Shown here in pieces: positions 16,371-25,222 of a stretch of 64,000 nucleotides of DNA. Numbering within the stretch: position 1 is the first letter of the stretch; each line of letters begins with the position of its first letter. Source of the DNA: Streptomyces scopuliridis RB72. Lineage in GTDB: Bacteria > Actinomycetota > Actinomycetes > Streptomycetales > Streptomycetaceae. A program made the position numbers and the translations under genes. The stretch covers positions 107,416-171,415 of the forward strand of contig NZ_JOEI01000036.1 in assembly GCF_000718095.1 (NCBI RefSeq), given 5' to 3'. Under the pieces are notes generated by a model. That model did no database searches, was not told where the DNA came from, and worked only from the letters and a program-made list of their open reading frames with translations.

Positions 16371-17729
16371 CTAAATCCGTTCCGGTACGGGGTTGCCCGC
16401 GGCGGCGATCGCGCGCCGTACCGGCACCCTCGCCAGCAGGACGAAACCGAGCGCGAAGAAGACCACCAGCGAGATGATCGCATCCCGGTAGCTCCCGGTC
16501 AGCTGGAACGCGAGCCCGAACACCAGCGGGCCCAGCCAGCTCAGGCCGCGGTCGCTCATCTCGTACGCGGAGAAGTACTCCGCCTCCTTGCCGCTGGGCA
16601 CCAGATGCGAGAAGAGCGAGCGGGAGAGCGCCTGGCTGCCGCCCAGAACCAGCCCGATCGCCGCGGCCAGCGCGTAGAACGCGACCGGCGCGCCGGACGG
16701 CAGGAAGTACCCCGCTCCGAGGATGAGCGTCCAGACGGCGAGCGAGCCGAGAATCGTCCGCTTGGCCCCGTAGGACCTGGCCATTCGGCCCATCCCCAGT
16801 GCGCCGGCCACCGCGAGTATCTGCACCAGCAGCACGGCGGTGATCAGGGTCGTCTGGTCCAGGCCCAGTTCCTCGGAGCCATAGACCGACGCCTGCGAGA
16901 TCACCGTCTGGATGCCGTCGTTGTAGAGGAGATAGGCGAGCAGGAAGGACAGCGTCAGCGGGTGGCGGCGCATGTCCCGCAGTGTCGCGATCAGCTGCCG
17001 CCAGCCGGTGCCGACGGTGCCCGCGCCGTCCCGCACCACCCGGCGGTCGCGCAGCCGGCGCAGCGGGACGAGCGTGAAGGCGCCCCACCAGACACCGGCC
17101 GAGGCCAGACAGATCCGTACGGCCATCGACTCCGAGACACCGAACGAGTCATGGCCGGTGTAGAGCACGAGATTGAGGACGAGCACGAGCGCGCCCGAGG
17201 TGTAGCCGAACGCCCAGCCGCGCGAGGAGACGGCGTCGCGCTCCTCGGGCCCGGCGATCTGCGGCAGATACGCGTTGTAGAGCACCATCGAGACCGCCAG
17301 TGAGGCGTTCGCCACAATCAGCAGCAGCGCGCCCAGCAGATAGCGGTCACCGTCCAGGAAGAACATGCCCGCCGTGGCGCCGGCCCCCAGATACGCGGCG
17401 AGCGCGAGCAGCGGCTTCTTGCGTCCCGAGCGGTCGGCGGCGGCGCCGACCAGCGGCATCACCACCACCGCCACCACGATGGAGACGGAGACCGTGTACG
17501 CGAACACCGAGCCCGCGCGGATGGGTATGCCCAGCGGACGGACAAAGCCGTCCGCGTCGGCCGCCGCCTTCGCCACCGACGTCAGATAGGGGCCGAGGAA
17601 GACGGTGAGCACGCTCGTCGAGTAGACGGAGCACGCGAAGTCGTAGAAGTACCAGCCGCGCTGCTCGCGTCTGCGCTCCGACGCCCCGTCGGCCGAACCG
17701 TCGGTACGGTCCACGGTGTCAGCGGTCAC
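16371..17729 (-). CDS. MFS transporter of the UMF1/Atg22-like family
   Basis: The 452-residue protein has about 12 hydrophobic segments. Its first helix contains WYFYDFACSVYSTSVLTVFL, the hallmark of the UMF1 (Atg22-like) branch of the major facilitator superfamily, and the usual charged MFS loop AADRSGRKKPLL follows. A long cytoplasmic loop around residues 200-245 separates the two six-helix halves. Substrates of bacterial members are largely unknown. The short polar N-terminus holds an acidic and basic tract. The gene lies upstream of rbpA on the same strand, but the rbpA promoter separates them. The next gene upstream (GDPD) has its own stop about 70 bp away. Confidence 0.88.
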   Translation of the reverse strand: MTADTVDRTDGSADGASERRREQRGWYFYDFACSVYSTSVLTVFLGPYLTSVAKAAADADGFVRPLGIPIRAGSVFAYTVSVSIVVAVVVMPLVGAAADRSGRKKPLLALAAYLGAGATAGMFFLDGDRYLLGALLLIVANASLAVSMVLYNAYLPQIAGPEERDAVSSRGWAFGYTSGALVLVLNLVLYTGHDSFGVSESMAVRICLASAGVWWGAFTLVPLRRLRDRRVVRDGAGTVGTGWRQLIATLRDMRRHPLTLSFLLAYLLYNDGIQTVISQASVYGSEELGLDQTTLITAVLLVQILAVAGALGMGRMARSYGAKRTILGSLAVWTLILGAGYFLPSGAPVAFYALAAAIGLVLGGSQALSRSLFSHLVPSGKEAEYFSAYEMSDRGLSWLGPLVFGLAFQLTGSYRDAIISLVVFFALGFVLLARVPVRRAIAAAGNPVPERI

Positions 17730-17801
17730 CGGTGCTTCCTCGCTCTCCCCGTAGCCTTGCCGGCTGTTCCGGATTTCCCCGGCGGACGCCGCCGCGCCCG
17801 G

Positions 17802-18566
17802 TCAATGCCAGGCTCCCCGCGCGGTCAACACCGCGCGCAGCGTTTCCAGTTGATCAGTCATGATGCCATCCACGCCGAGATCGAGGAGCGCCTGCATCCG
17901 ATCCGGATCGTTGACCGTCCAGACATGCACCTGGAGGCCGCGCGCGTGCGCCGTCCGTACGAAGCGCTCGTCGACCACCCGGACGCCGTTCTGGGTCTCG
18001 GGGACCTGCGCGCAGACGGCGCCCCGCCGGACGGGGGCCGGGATGCCGTACGAACGCAGCCGCAGGCCCAGCACGCCCCGTACCCCGTACGAGGTGGCGA
18101 GCCTGGGGCCCGCGAGACGGGCCGCGCCGGCCACCCGGGCCTCGGAGAAGGAGCCCACGCACACCCGGTCCCAGCTGCCGGTCCTGCGAATCAGCTCGAC
18201 CAGCGGCAGCTGGGCGGGCGCGGCCTTGATGTCGACATTCCAGCGCGCGTCGGGGAACTCTTCGAGCAGCTCCTCGAAGAGTGGCAGAGGCTCGGTCCCC
18301 GCCACCCTCGCCCGGCGCACGTCCTTCCAGGGCAGCTCGGCGATCCGGCCGCGGGCGTCGGTCACCCGGTCCAGGGTCGCGTCGTGGAAGGCGACGAGCC
18401 GGCCGTCCGCCGTGGCGTGCACATCGGTCTCGAAGTAGCGGTATCCGAGCCTGGCGGCGCGGCGGAACGCGGCGGCGGTGTTCTCCAGGCCGTCCGCCGC
18501 GCCGCCGCGATGGGCGAACGGGATCGGGGTCGGCCGGTCCAGATAGGGGTGGGGTACGCGAGTCAC
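17802..18566 (-). CDS. Glycerophosphodiester phosphodiesterase
   Basis: This 254-residue enzyme has the GDPD barrel motifs: FAHRGGAADGLENTAAAF near the N-terminus with the catalytic His and Arg, then ETDVHATADGRLVAFHD carrying the metal-binding Glu and Asp and second His, and NVDIKAA further on. It hydrolyses glycerophosphodiesters to glycerol-3-phosphate and an alcohol. No signal peptide is visible, so it probably acts in the cytoplasm. The GTG start at 18566 overlaps the upstream YczE stop as GTGA, so translation is coupled to that membrane gene. Confidence 0.9.
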   Translation of the reverse strand: MTRVPHPYLDRPTPIPFAHRGGAADGLENTAAAFRRAARLGYRYFETDVHATADGRLVAFHDATLDRVTDARGRIAELPWKDVRRARVAGTEPLPLFEELLEEFPDARWNVDIKAAPAQLPLVELIRRTGSWDRVCVGSFSEARVAGAARLAGPRLATSYGVRGVLGLRLRSYGIPAPVRRGAVCAQVPETQNGVRVVDERFVRTAHARGLQVHVWTVNDPDRMQALLDLGVDGIMTDQLETLRAVLTARGAWH

Positions 18567-19231
18567 CGCCGCAGTATGGCCTGCTCCGGTGACCCGGTGG
18601 CGACCACCGTGCTGCCGTTGTCCGCCGCCGGGATGGCGAAGACGCGCAGGAACAGCTGGGCGAGCGGTCCTATGGCCAGGGCGTAGGCGACGGTCCCGAT
18701 GCCCACCGATCCGCCGAGGACGAAGCCGGTGACGACGACCGCCACCTCGATCCCTGTACGGACGAGCCGGACCGAGCGGCCGGTCAGCCGGTGCAGCCCG
18801 GTCATCAGACCGTCCCGCGGCCCCGGGCCGAACCGGGCCGCGATGTAGAGCCCGGTGGCCACGCCGTTGAGGACGATGCCCGCGATCAGCAACGGGATAC
18901 GGACGCCCAGCCCGTGGCCTTCGGGGACGAGGGCGAGCGCGGCGTCCATGGCGATGCCGACCACGAAGACATTGGAGACCGTGCCGAGCCCGGGGCGCTG
19001 TCTGATCGGTATCCAGAGCAGTAGCACCACCGCGCCGACGATGATCGAGACGACCCCCATCGTCAGTCCGGTCAGCTCCGCCAGCCCCTGGTGCAGCACT
19101 CCCCATGGCTCCAGACCGAGGCCGCCACGGACCAGCAGCGCCGCGCTGGCCCCGTACAGCGCGAGTCCCGCGTACAGCTGGAGCAGCCGCCGCGTGAGAT
19201 GTGGACCCCGGAGACCGGAGGTGATGGACAT
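18563..19231 (-). CDS. YczE/YyaS/YitT family membrane protein
   Basis: This 222-residue integral membrane protein has about five to six hydrophobic helices, starting with LLQLYAGLALYGASAALLV and including GPGPRDGLMTGLHRLTGRSV, a loop typical of the YczE group. I chose the ATG at 19231, with GGGGG upstream; a longer frame reaches into the control region. YczE proteins are often encoded beside a MocR-type regulator, as here, and may transport a small metabolite, but no substrate is established. It is the first gene of an operon with the GDPD gene. Confidence 0.85.
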   Translation of the reverse strand: MSITSGLRGPHLTRRLLQLYAGLALYGASAALLVRGGLGLEPWGVLHQGLAELTGLTMGVVSIIVGAVVLLLWIPIRQRPGLGTVSNVFVVGIAMDAALALVPEGHGLGVRIPLLIAGIVLNGVATGLYIAARFGPGPRDGLMTGLHRLTGRSVRLVRTGIEVAVVVTGFVLGGSVGIGTVAYALAIGPLAQLFLRVFAIPAADNGSTVVATGSPEQAILRR

Positions 19232-19252
19232 GGTGGTGCCCCCTGATGCGAT

Positions 19253-19327
19253 GGTGGACTGATACGTGCCACTCTGTGGCGGGGTGGCAGATGCCAACCA
19301 TGGCCAATTCGGGGAAGGTGGACTGAT
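19253..19327. promoter_or_regulatory. Divergent control region with repeats (yczE / mocR)
   Basis: The 100-bp gap between the YczE and MocR starts contains an exact direct repeat GGTGGACTGAT (19253-19263 and 19317-19327), and between them an inverted repeat TGCCAC (19267-19272) with GTGGCA (19284-19289). MocR proteins bind direct or inverted repeats in such divergent regions, so this is a probable operator. Confidence 0.45.
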
Positions 19328-19331
19328 TTCC

Positions 19332-20831
19332 ATGGCTCAGTGGACTTCTGCCGTTGGCGCGGCTCAGCTCGCCCGGCAGCTCAAGACCCAGCAGCGCGTG
19401 CCCGCCGGACCCGGCACCCGCAGACCGCCCGCCTACCGGGCCCTCGCCGACGGCGTCCGGCTGCTCGTCCTCGAAGGCCGCGTCCCCGTCGCGGCCCGGC
19501 TGCCCGCCGAGCGCGAGCTGGCGCTCGCCCTGACCGTGAGCCGTACGACGGTGGCCGCCGCGTACGAGGCGCTGCGCGCGGAAGGGTTCCTGGAGTCCCG
19601 TCGGGGAGCCGGCAGCTGGACGGCCGTTCCGGCGGGCAATCCGCTGCCCGCGCGCGGTCTGGAGCCGCTGCCGCCCGAGTCGCTGGGCTCGATGATCGAC
19701 CTCGGCACCGCCGCGCTGCCGGCCCCCGAGCCCTGGCTCACCCGGGGTGTCCAGGGCGCGCTGGAGGAGCTGGCGCCGTACGCGCACACCCATGGCGACT
19801 ACCCGGCCGGGCTGCCCGCCCTGCGGCAGATGCTCGCCGACCGGTACACCGAGCGCGGCATCCCGACGATGCCGGAGCAGATCATGGTCACCACCGGCGC
19901 GATGGGGGCGATCGACGCGATCTGTCATCTCTTCGCGGGCCGGGGCGAGCGGATCGCGGTGGAGTCGCCGTCGTACGCGAATATCCTCCAGCTGATGCGG
20001 GAGGCGGGCGCGCGGCTGGTACCCGTCGCCATGGCGGAGGGGCTGACCGGCTGGGATCTGGGGCGCTGGCGCCAGGTGCTCAGGGAGGCGGCCCCCCGGC
20101 TCGCTTACGTGGTCGCCGACTTCCACAACCCGACGGGCGCGCTGGCCGACGAGGACCAGCGGCGGCAGCTGGTCGACGCGGCACGGTCGGCGGGCACGGT
20201 CCTGGTCGTCGACGAGACCATGTCCGAACTGCGGCTGGACGCGGATCTCCCCATGCCGAGGCGGGTCTGCGCGTTCGACCCGGCGGGCAGCACGGTCATC
20301 ACGGTCGGTTCGGCCAGCAAGGCGTTCTGGGCGGGGATGCGGATCGGCTGGGTACGCGCCGCGCCGGATGTGATCCGGTCGCTGGTCTCCGCGCGCGCGT
20401 ACGCCGACATGGGCACGCCGGTGCTGGAGCAGCTCGCCGTCAACTGGCTGATGCGGACCGGCGGCTGGGAGGAGGCCGTCGCCCTGCGCAGGGTCCAGGC
20501 GCGCGAGAACCGCGACGCGCTGGTGGCGGCGGTACGTGAACAGCTGCCCGGCTGGGAGTTCGAGGTGCCGGGCGGCGGGCTGACCCTGTGGGTACGGACC
20601 GGCGGACTGTCCGGATCCCGCCTGGCCGAGGTGGGCGAACGGGTCGGCGTACGGGTGCCGTCCGGGCCCCGCTTCGGGGTCGACGGAGCGTTCGAGGGGT
20701 ACGTACGGCTGCCGTTCACCGTGGGCGGCCCGGTCGCCGTCGAGGCGGCGGCCCGGCTGGCGGCGGCGGCGCGGCTCGTGGAAACCGGGGCGAGCACCGG
20801 CACGGACGCACCGCGCACCTTCGTCGCGTGA
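19332..20831 (+). CDS. MocR-type PLP-dependent regulator
   Basis: This 499-residue protein fuses a GntR-type winged helix (about residues 30-100; LPAERELALALTVSRTTVAAAYEAL) to an aminotransferase fold I domain (about 120-490). The PLP-binding lysine is in VGSASKAFWAGMRIGW (about 328), and the DFHNPTG motif binds the cofactor phosphate side. Such MocR proteins act as PLP-dependent regulators. The ATG at 19332 is preceded by GAAGGTGGA. It is divergent from the YczE gene, the classic MocR/YczE arrangement, and most likely controls it and the linked GDPD gene. Confidence 0.92.
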   Translation: MAQWTSAVGAAQLARQLKTQQRVPAGPGTRRPPAYRALADGVRLLVLEGRVPVAARLPAERELALALTVSRTTVAAAYEALRAEGFLESRRGAGSWTAVPAGNPLPARGLEPLPPESLGSMIDLGTAALPAPEPWLTRGVQGALEELAPYAHTHGDYPAGLPALRQMLADRYTERGIPTMPEQIMVTTGAMGAIDAICHLFAGRGERIAVESPSYANILQLMREAGARLVPVAMAEGLTGWDLGRWRQVLREAAPRLAYVVADFHNPTGALADEDQRRQLVDAARSAGTVLVVDETMSELRLDADLPMPRRVCAFDPAGSTVITVGSASKAFWAGMRIGWVRAAPDVIRSLVSARAYADMGTPVLEQLAVNWLMRTGGWEEAVALRRVQARENRDALVAAVREQLPGWEFEVPGGGLTLWVRTGGLSGSRLAEVGERVGVRVPSGPRFGVDGAFEGYVRLPFTVGGPVAVEAAARLAAAARLVETGASTGTDAPRTFVA

Positions 20832-20846
20832 CGGCCCGGGGCCGCG

Positions 20847-22493
20847 TCAGCCCTCGGCGGGTACGACGGCGCCGACCGGCCCCGGAGCGGGGGCCGGCGC
20901 GCGGCCCGGCTCGCGCTCCTGGTCGGGGACCGACTGCGCGGCGGTCCGCTCCACGGCGGTCCGGTTCTCGTCCGGCGCCGCCACCGCCGGGTGCCGTTCC
21001 GGAAGAAGGCCGAGGACGGCGCGCCGGTGCGCCTCGCTCGCCCCGTCGTCGTACGGGTCGGGCGTCGCCGGGACCTGGAGCCTGAGTACCGGTCCGGTGC
21101 CGAGCCGCGCGTACCCCCGGCCGGGCGGGACGTCCGCCGGGGGTGTGGTGCGCGGCGGCGCGCCCAGCACCGCTTCCACCTGCGCGGGCGCGGCGGCTCC
21201 GAGGATGACCCGCGCGCGGGTGTAGGTCAGTACGGCCTCGCTGAGCGTGTCCAGACTGTCGAGCTGGTCGGCCACCACCACGGTCACATGCGCGGATCTG
21301 CCGTGCCGCAGCGGCACCTGGAGCAGCTCCAGCGGATCGGGCCGTCCCTCGGCGGCGGCCAGATGACCGAAGACGCTCGGCCGGTCCAGCAGGATCCACA
21401 GCGGGCGCTTGATGTCCTCGGGCGCGGGATGGCCCGACTGCCCGGCCCGGTTCGCGGCGATCAGCCGGCGCTCCGTCTCGCTGGCGGCCCACTCCAGACC
21501 GGCCAGCGCCCCGGCCAGTCCGCATTCCACGGCCAGCACGCCCGTACGCCCGGCCAGACAGCCGAATTCGCCCGTCCCGCCGCCCTCCACGATCAGGACC
21601 TCACCGTGCTGCGCGGCCTGGAGTGCGAGCGAGCGCAGCAGGCTGGTGGCGCCGCTGCCCGGCAGACCCGTGACCAGCAGATGCGGCTCGGTGGAGCGCG
21701 GCCCCGTCCGCCAGAGCACCGGCGGCTCGTCCCGGCTCTCGCCGTCCGCCACCACCGGGACGGTGCGCCGTACCGCGCCGTCGTCCGTGAAGCCGAGCAG
21801 GGTCTCGCCGGGGGCGGTGATGAAGGTCTGGGCCGCGATGGCGGTGGACAGCGCGGGAAGCACGGTGACCGTGAGCTGGTTGGCCTCCTCCTCCCACTCG
21901 AAGAGGTACTCGCGTCCGCGCCCGCACTTGGCCTGGAGCAGCTGCTCGATCCGGGCGCGCACGTCGGGATCGCTGTCGGGAAAGTACGGGGGATACCTCA
22001 GCTGGAGCCGGGTGAGCCGTCCGCCGGTGTCGAAGGCGTGGTCGTCGAACGCCGCACCCCACGCGCCGCCGTGGGCATAGAGCGGATTCGGGTCTTCCGG
22101 TACGGCGAAGTACGGCACCAGCGCCTCGTAGAGGGACTGGAGCCGCTTCACCTCCGTGTCGTCGGGTCCGGCCGGTACGGGAGCGGTGTCGCGCCCCTTC
22201 CAGCCGGCCACGCCCATCAGCGTGATGAGGCCGAGCAGCGGCCCGTACGGGATGAGCGCGACCACCAGAACGCAGGCCGCCACCACGAACAGCGCGGGAC
22301 CGCGCCGCTCCTTCGGGGTGCCGGCCCACTTCTGGCGTGCGGCGGCGGCCAGCATCCGCAGACCCCGGGAGACCGTGATCAGCGGATGGAGGACATCGGT
22401 GGCGCTGTCGGCGGCCGTGCGGGCCAGTTCGCGACTGCGGGCGATCTGGGCGCTGCCGCTGGTCAGAATGCGGGGGAGTGGTCGCCGGGCCAC
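20847..22493 (-). CDS. FtsK/TraB-like membrane-linked ATPase
   Basis: This 548-residue protein has two adjacent hydrophobic helices (about residues 66-98) followed by a large cytoplasmic domain. A P-loop variant GLPGSGATSLLRSLA lies near 276, in which the usual Lys-Thr is replaced by Ala-Thr. A hydrophobic strand with LWILLDRPSVF may be the Walker B region. The overall plan recalls SpoIIIE/FtsK and the TraB/KilB DNA pumps of Streptomyces plasmids, but it is shorter and the P-loop is degenerate, so activity is uncertain. The GTG at 22493 has AGGAGA 7 bases upstream. A two-helix membrane peptide gene is just upstream in the same direction. Confidence 0.7.
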   Translation of the reverse strand: MARRPLPRILTSGSAQIARSRELARTAADSATDVLHPLITVSRGLRMLAAAARQKWAGTPKERRGPALFVVAACVLVVALIPYGPLLGLITLMGVAGWKGRDTAPVPAGPDDTEVKRLQSLYEALVPYFAVPEDPNPLYAHGGAWGAAFDDHAFDTGGRLTRLQLRYPPYFPDSDPDVRARIEQLLQAKCGRGREYLFEWEEEANQLTVTVLPALSTAIAAQTFITAPGETLLGFTDDGAVRRTVPVVADGESRDEPPVLWRTGPRSTEPHLLVTGLPGSGATSLLRSLALQAAQHGEVLIVEGGGTGEFGCLAGRTGVLAVECGLAGALAGLEWAASETERRLIAANRAGQSGHPAPEDIKRPLWILLDRPSVFGHLAAAEGRPDPLELLQVPLRHGRSAHVTVVVADQLDSLDTLSEAVLTYTRARVILGAAAPAQVEAVLGAPPRTTPPADVPPGRGYARLGTGPVLRLQVPATPDPYDDGASEAHRRAVLGLLPERHPAVAAPDENRTAVERTAAQSVPDQEREPGRAPAPAPGPVGAVVPAEG

Positions 22494-22531
22494 GTCTGTC
22501 TCCTGATGGTGCGGAAGGGGGTGGGCGGGCG

Positions 22532-22726
22532 TCAGAACTTGATCCCGCCGATGAGCCCGGCGAGGCTCGCGCCGCCGGCCGTGATGCTCGGCGCGATGGC
22601 CGTGCCCGCGAGATAGAAGCCGAAGAGGGCGCAGACCATGGCGTGCGACGCCTTGAGTCCGTCCTTCCGGAAGAAGAGGAAGACGATGATTCCGAGCAGC
22701 ACCACGCCTGACATGGACAGAATCAT
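22532..22726 (-). CDS. Small two-helix membrane protein
   Basis: This 64-residue peptide is almost entirely two membrane helices (about 3-19 and 27-58) separated by RKDGLKAS. The second helix ends with repeated Gly-Ala. The ATG has GGAG 8 bases upstream. It lies 38 bp before the FtsK-like ATPase and is likely co-transcribed; a supporting membrane subunit comparable to Spd proteins of conjugative plasmids is possible, but no family is recognised. Confidence 0.7.
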   Translation of the reverse strand: MILSMSGVVLLGIIVFLFFRKDGLKASHAMVCALFGFYLAGTAIAPSITAGGASLAGLIGGIKF

Positions 22727-22978
22727 GAGAATTCTCCTGGTTTGAGGGGACAGTCACCATGAGTTCTTCCAGGATCACCGAAAGTATCTATGCGATAAAA
22801 GGTGCAAATGAGTGAAATGACAGGTATTTCACTGTGCTGGCCGAGGGGACGCGATGGCGCCCGGGCGGGGCGCGGTCCGCAGTACCCTGTCGGTTTATCC
22901 GTATGGCATTCAGGCCGTACGGACCAGGTCAACGGCGTGCGAGCCGGCGTGCGAGCCGGTCTGAAAGGCGGTCCACCG

Positions 22979-23371
22979 ATGAGTGAGACACCGGATCCCG
23001 AAGTGGTTGAGCTGGCCACGAAGGTCTTCGAGCTGGCCCGGCACGGGGAGACCGAGGCGCTCGCGGCCTATGTCGACGCCGGTGTGCCCGCGAACCTCAC
23101 CAATGACCGGGGCGACTCCCTCATCATGCTCGCCGCGTACCACGGCCACGCCGAGGCGGTGGAGGCGCTGATCGCGCGCGGCGCCGACGCCGGACGCGTC
23201 AACGACCGCGGCCAGACCCCACTCGCCGGGGCTGTCTTCAAGGGCGAGGACGCCGTCATCCGCGCACTGCTGGCCGGTGGCGCGGATCCATCCGGAGGAA
23301 ACCCCTCCGCCGTGGATACCGCGCGGATGTTTGGGAAGACGGACCTTCTGGAGCTGTTCGGCGCCCAGTGA
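22979..23371 (+). CDS. Ankyrin repeat protein
   Basis: This 130-residue protein contains about three ankyrin units, seen in GDSLIMLAAYHGHAEAVEAL, then GQTPLAGAVFKGEDAVIRAL, and a final partial unit. It is a small cytoplasmic protein-interaction module; partners are unknown. The ATG at 22979 has GAAAGGCGG upstream, and a short tandem duplication (GCGTGCGAGCCG twice) lies about 30 bp before it. It is divergent from the small membrane protein gene across about 250 bp. Confidence 0.85.
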   Translation: MSETPDPEVVELATKVFELARHGETEALAAYVDAGVPANLTNDRGDSLIMLAAYHGHAEAVEALIARGADAGRVNDRGQTPLAGAVFKGEDAVIRALLAGGADPSGGNPSAVDTARMFGKTDLLELFGAQ

Positions 23372-23541
23372 TGCCCCGGGTGAGAGACGTCGTAAATGTG
23401 GTCGCGGTGGCGAAATGGCTGGGTCATCATGACGTCGGGCCCGCAACGGGTCATCGACGAGAGGCAGGGAAGATGGTCTGCATTAAGCGGAAGACGACGG
23501 TCGGCCGATCATGTTGCCGCGCGGTCTAGGGTCTTTCGTTT

Positions 23542-23559
23542 GGATCAGGCCGGATCAGG
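23542..23559 (+). promoter_or_regulatory. Helically phased direct repeat upstream of HEAT-like gene
   Basis: GGATCAGG occurs at 23542-23549 and again at 23552-23559, a spacing of one helical turn. It lies just after a possible -10 (TAGGGT, 23527-23532), so it may be an operator near the start of transcription. The nature of the binding protein is unknown. Confidence 0.35.
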
Positions 23560-23576
23560 GAGCGGGGTCTGGTGCC

Positions 23577-25037
23577 GTGGATCGCAAGGCGGAGGAAGGA
23601 GCCCACGCGGAGCGTAGGCGACTGACGACAATCATAGCGCCGAGCGGCACTCTGCTCGGGCTGTTGCAGAGAGGCCGCGGCGACGGCACGCTGCACGCGC
23701 TCGCGGCACCCCGCGCCGAGGCGCTCGCCGCCCTCAACCACTGCGTACTGAACGACCCCCGCCACGACTGGCAGGTCGAGAACCGTTCGCTGTACTACGC
23801 ACGCCTGTATCTGGATATCCACGGTGGTCTCGACGCCATCGACCACCATCTCTTCCGGGCCGAGGACCACTTCGACACCGAGGAGTCCAGGACCGGGCTC
23901 TCGCTCGCCGTGCTCGGCCATCTCGCCGCGTACGGCAGGCGCGATGCCCTCGACGTGCTCAGGCGGTACGCGGCGACCGGCGCCAACTGGGCCTGGGCCC
24001 TGGACGAACTGGCGCTGCGCGACGACGACACCGGGCTGCGCTCCCTGGCCGTGCCCGTCCTCGCCAGATTCCCGGCGGGCCCCGAGGGCGACGCCGAGCT
24101 GGCGTCGGTCGTACGGGACGCCTTCGAGCCCCGGCCCTGGCGGCTCTGGGCCGACGATCCACGGCCCGCGGTCGGCGCGCGGATCAGGGCCGCCGGTGAA
24201 CAGGGCTCGTTCGACCGCTGGCAGCGGCAGCTGCGGCCGAGCGGTCCGCGTCCCGGCTGGAGCGTGCAGGCCGTCTTCGACTGGGCACAGCAGGCCCTGG
24301 AGCGCGGCACGGAGATGCACGGGCCCGCGGCCCGCTGCCTCACCGCCGTCGCCGGGCCCGACGACCGCCCGCTGATCGTCGAGGCCGCGCGCACCGGCCC
24401 CGACGGCGCCCGCTGCGCGGCCCTGCACTATCTCGCCGAGGTCCGTGACCCCGTCGTCCTCGATCTGATCGAAGCGGCGGCCGGCGGCCCGGACCGCACC
24501 GTCGCCGACGCGGCCGTCGCCGCCTTCGAGCGGATGTGCGGCGACGAAGCGGTCGACCGGGCCCGCGGCTGGGTGCACAGGCCCGACGCGCTCGGCGCGT
24601 CCGCCGCGGGCGTGCTCGCCTGCCGCGGCGGTACGAAGGACACCGCGCTGGTCCTCGGCGCGCTGCGGGAGACCGTACGGGCCGAGGGCCCCGACACCCA
24701 GCGGCTGTGGACCCTCGTCGACGGCGCGGGACGCCTCGGCATCGTCTGCGCCGCGCCCGTGCTGCGCCATGTCTACCGCGAGACCGCCTCCTCGCATCTG
24801 CGCGGCCGGGCCGCGCGTGCGCTCGCCGCCACTGATCCCTCCTACGCCACCGGCTTCGCCGTCGAATGTCTGTGGGACTGCGAGGAGACCACCCGGGAGG
24901 TCGCCGCGCTGCACGCCGAGACCGGGGATGTACGCGTGGCGGAAAGGCTGCGGCGGCTGGCCGCCGATCCGGCCGAGGAGGCCGAGGTGCAGACCGCCGT
25001 ACGCAGCAGGATGGGCCCGGACGCCGCCGCGCGGTGA
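23577..25037 (+). CDS. HEAT-repeat-like protein
   Basis: I recognise no specific function for this 486-residue protein. Its sequence is a run of paired amphipathic helices with repeated small units (for example LRSLAVPVLARFPAGPEG, CAALHYLAEVRDPVVLDL, LRGRAARALAATDPSYA), consistent with a HEAT/armadillo-like solenoid used for protein binding. The start is uncertain: the GTG at 23577 lies at the edge of a dispersed repeat (ATCGCAAGGCGGAGGA at 23581), which thus encodes the first residues; an ATG at 23511 is also in frame. Codon use through the body is normal for the genome. A terminator follows. Confidence 0.7.
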   Translation: MDRKAEEGAHAERRRLTTIIAPSGTLLGLLQRGRGDGTLHALAAPRAEALAALNHCVLNDPRHDWQVENRSLYYARLYLDIHGGLDAIDHHLFRAEDHFDTEESRTGLSLAVLGHLAAYGRRDALDVLRRYAATGANWAWALDELALRDDDTGLRSLAVPVLARFPAGPEGDAELASVVRDAFEPRPWRLWADDPRPAVGARIRAAGEQGSFDRWQRQLRPSGPRPGWSVQAVFDWAQQALERGTEMHGPAARCLTAVAGPDDRPLIVEAARTGPDGARCAALHYLAEVRDPVVLDLIEAAAGGPDRTVADAAVAAFERMCGDEAVDRARGWVHRPDALGASAAGVLACRGGTKDTALVLGALRETVRAEGPDTQRLWTLVDGAGRLGIVCAAPVLRHVYRETASSHLRGRAARALAATDPSYATGFAVECLWDCEETTREVAALHAETGDVRVAERLRRLAADPAEEAEVQTAVRSRMGPDAAAR

Positions 25038-25129
25038 GACCGGCGGCCACCGCCGCCCGCCGTCGCGTACGACCGGAAACCTTCGCTCCGTAAGCCGGTC
25101 CGTACGGTCTGTGCGTCTTCGTCGCGTCC

Positions 25130-25168
25130 GGGGAACGTCCCGCGTCCAATGCTCACGGGACGTTCCCC
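25130..25168 (+). terminator. Hairpin terminator before glycosyltransferase operon
   Basis: GGGGAACGTCCCG (25130-25142) and CGGGACGTTCCCC (25156-25168) form a 13-bp perfect stem with a 13-base loop between the HEAT-like gene and the next operon. Confidence 0.7.
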
Positions 25169-25222
25169 ACGCGGAAAGATCCACGTTGGCAGGGACACGT
25201 TCGGTGCGACGACAACACGGAT

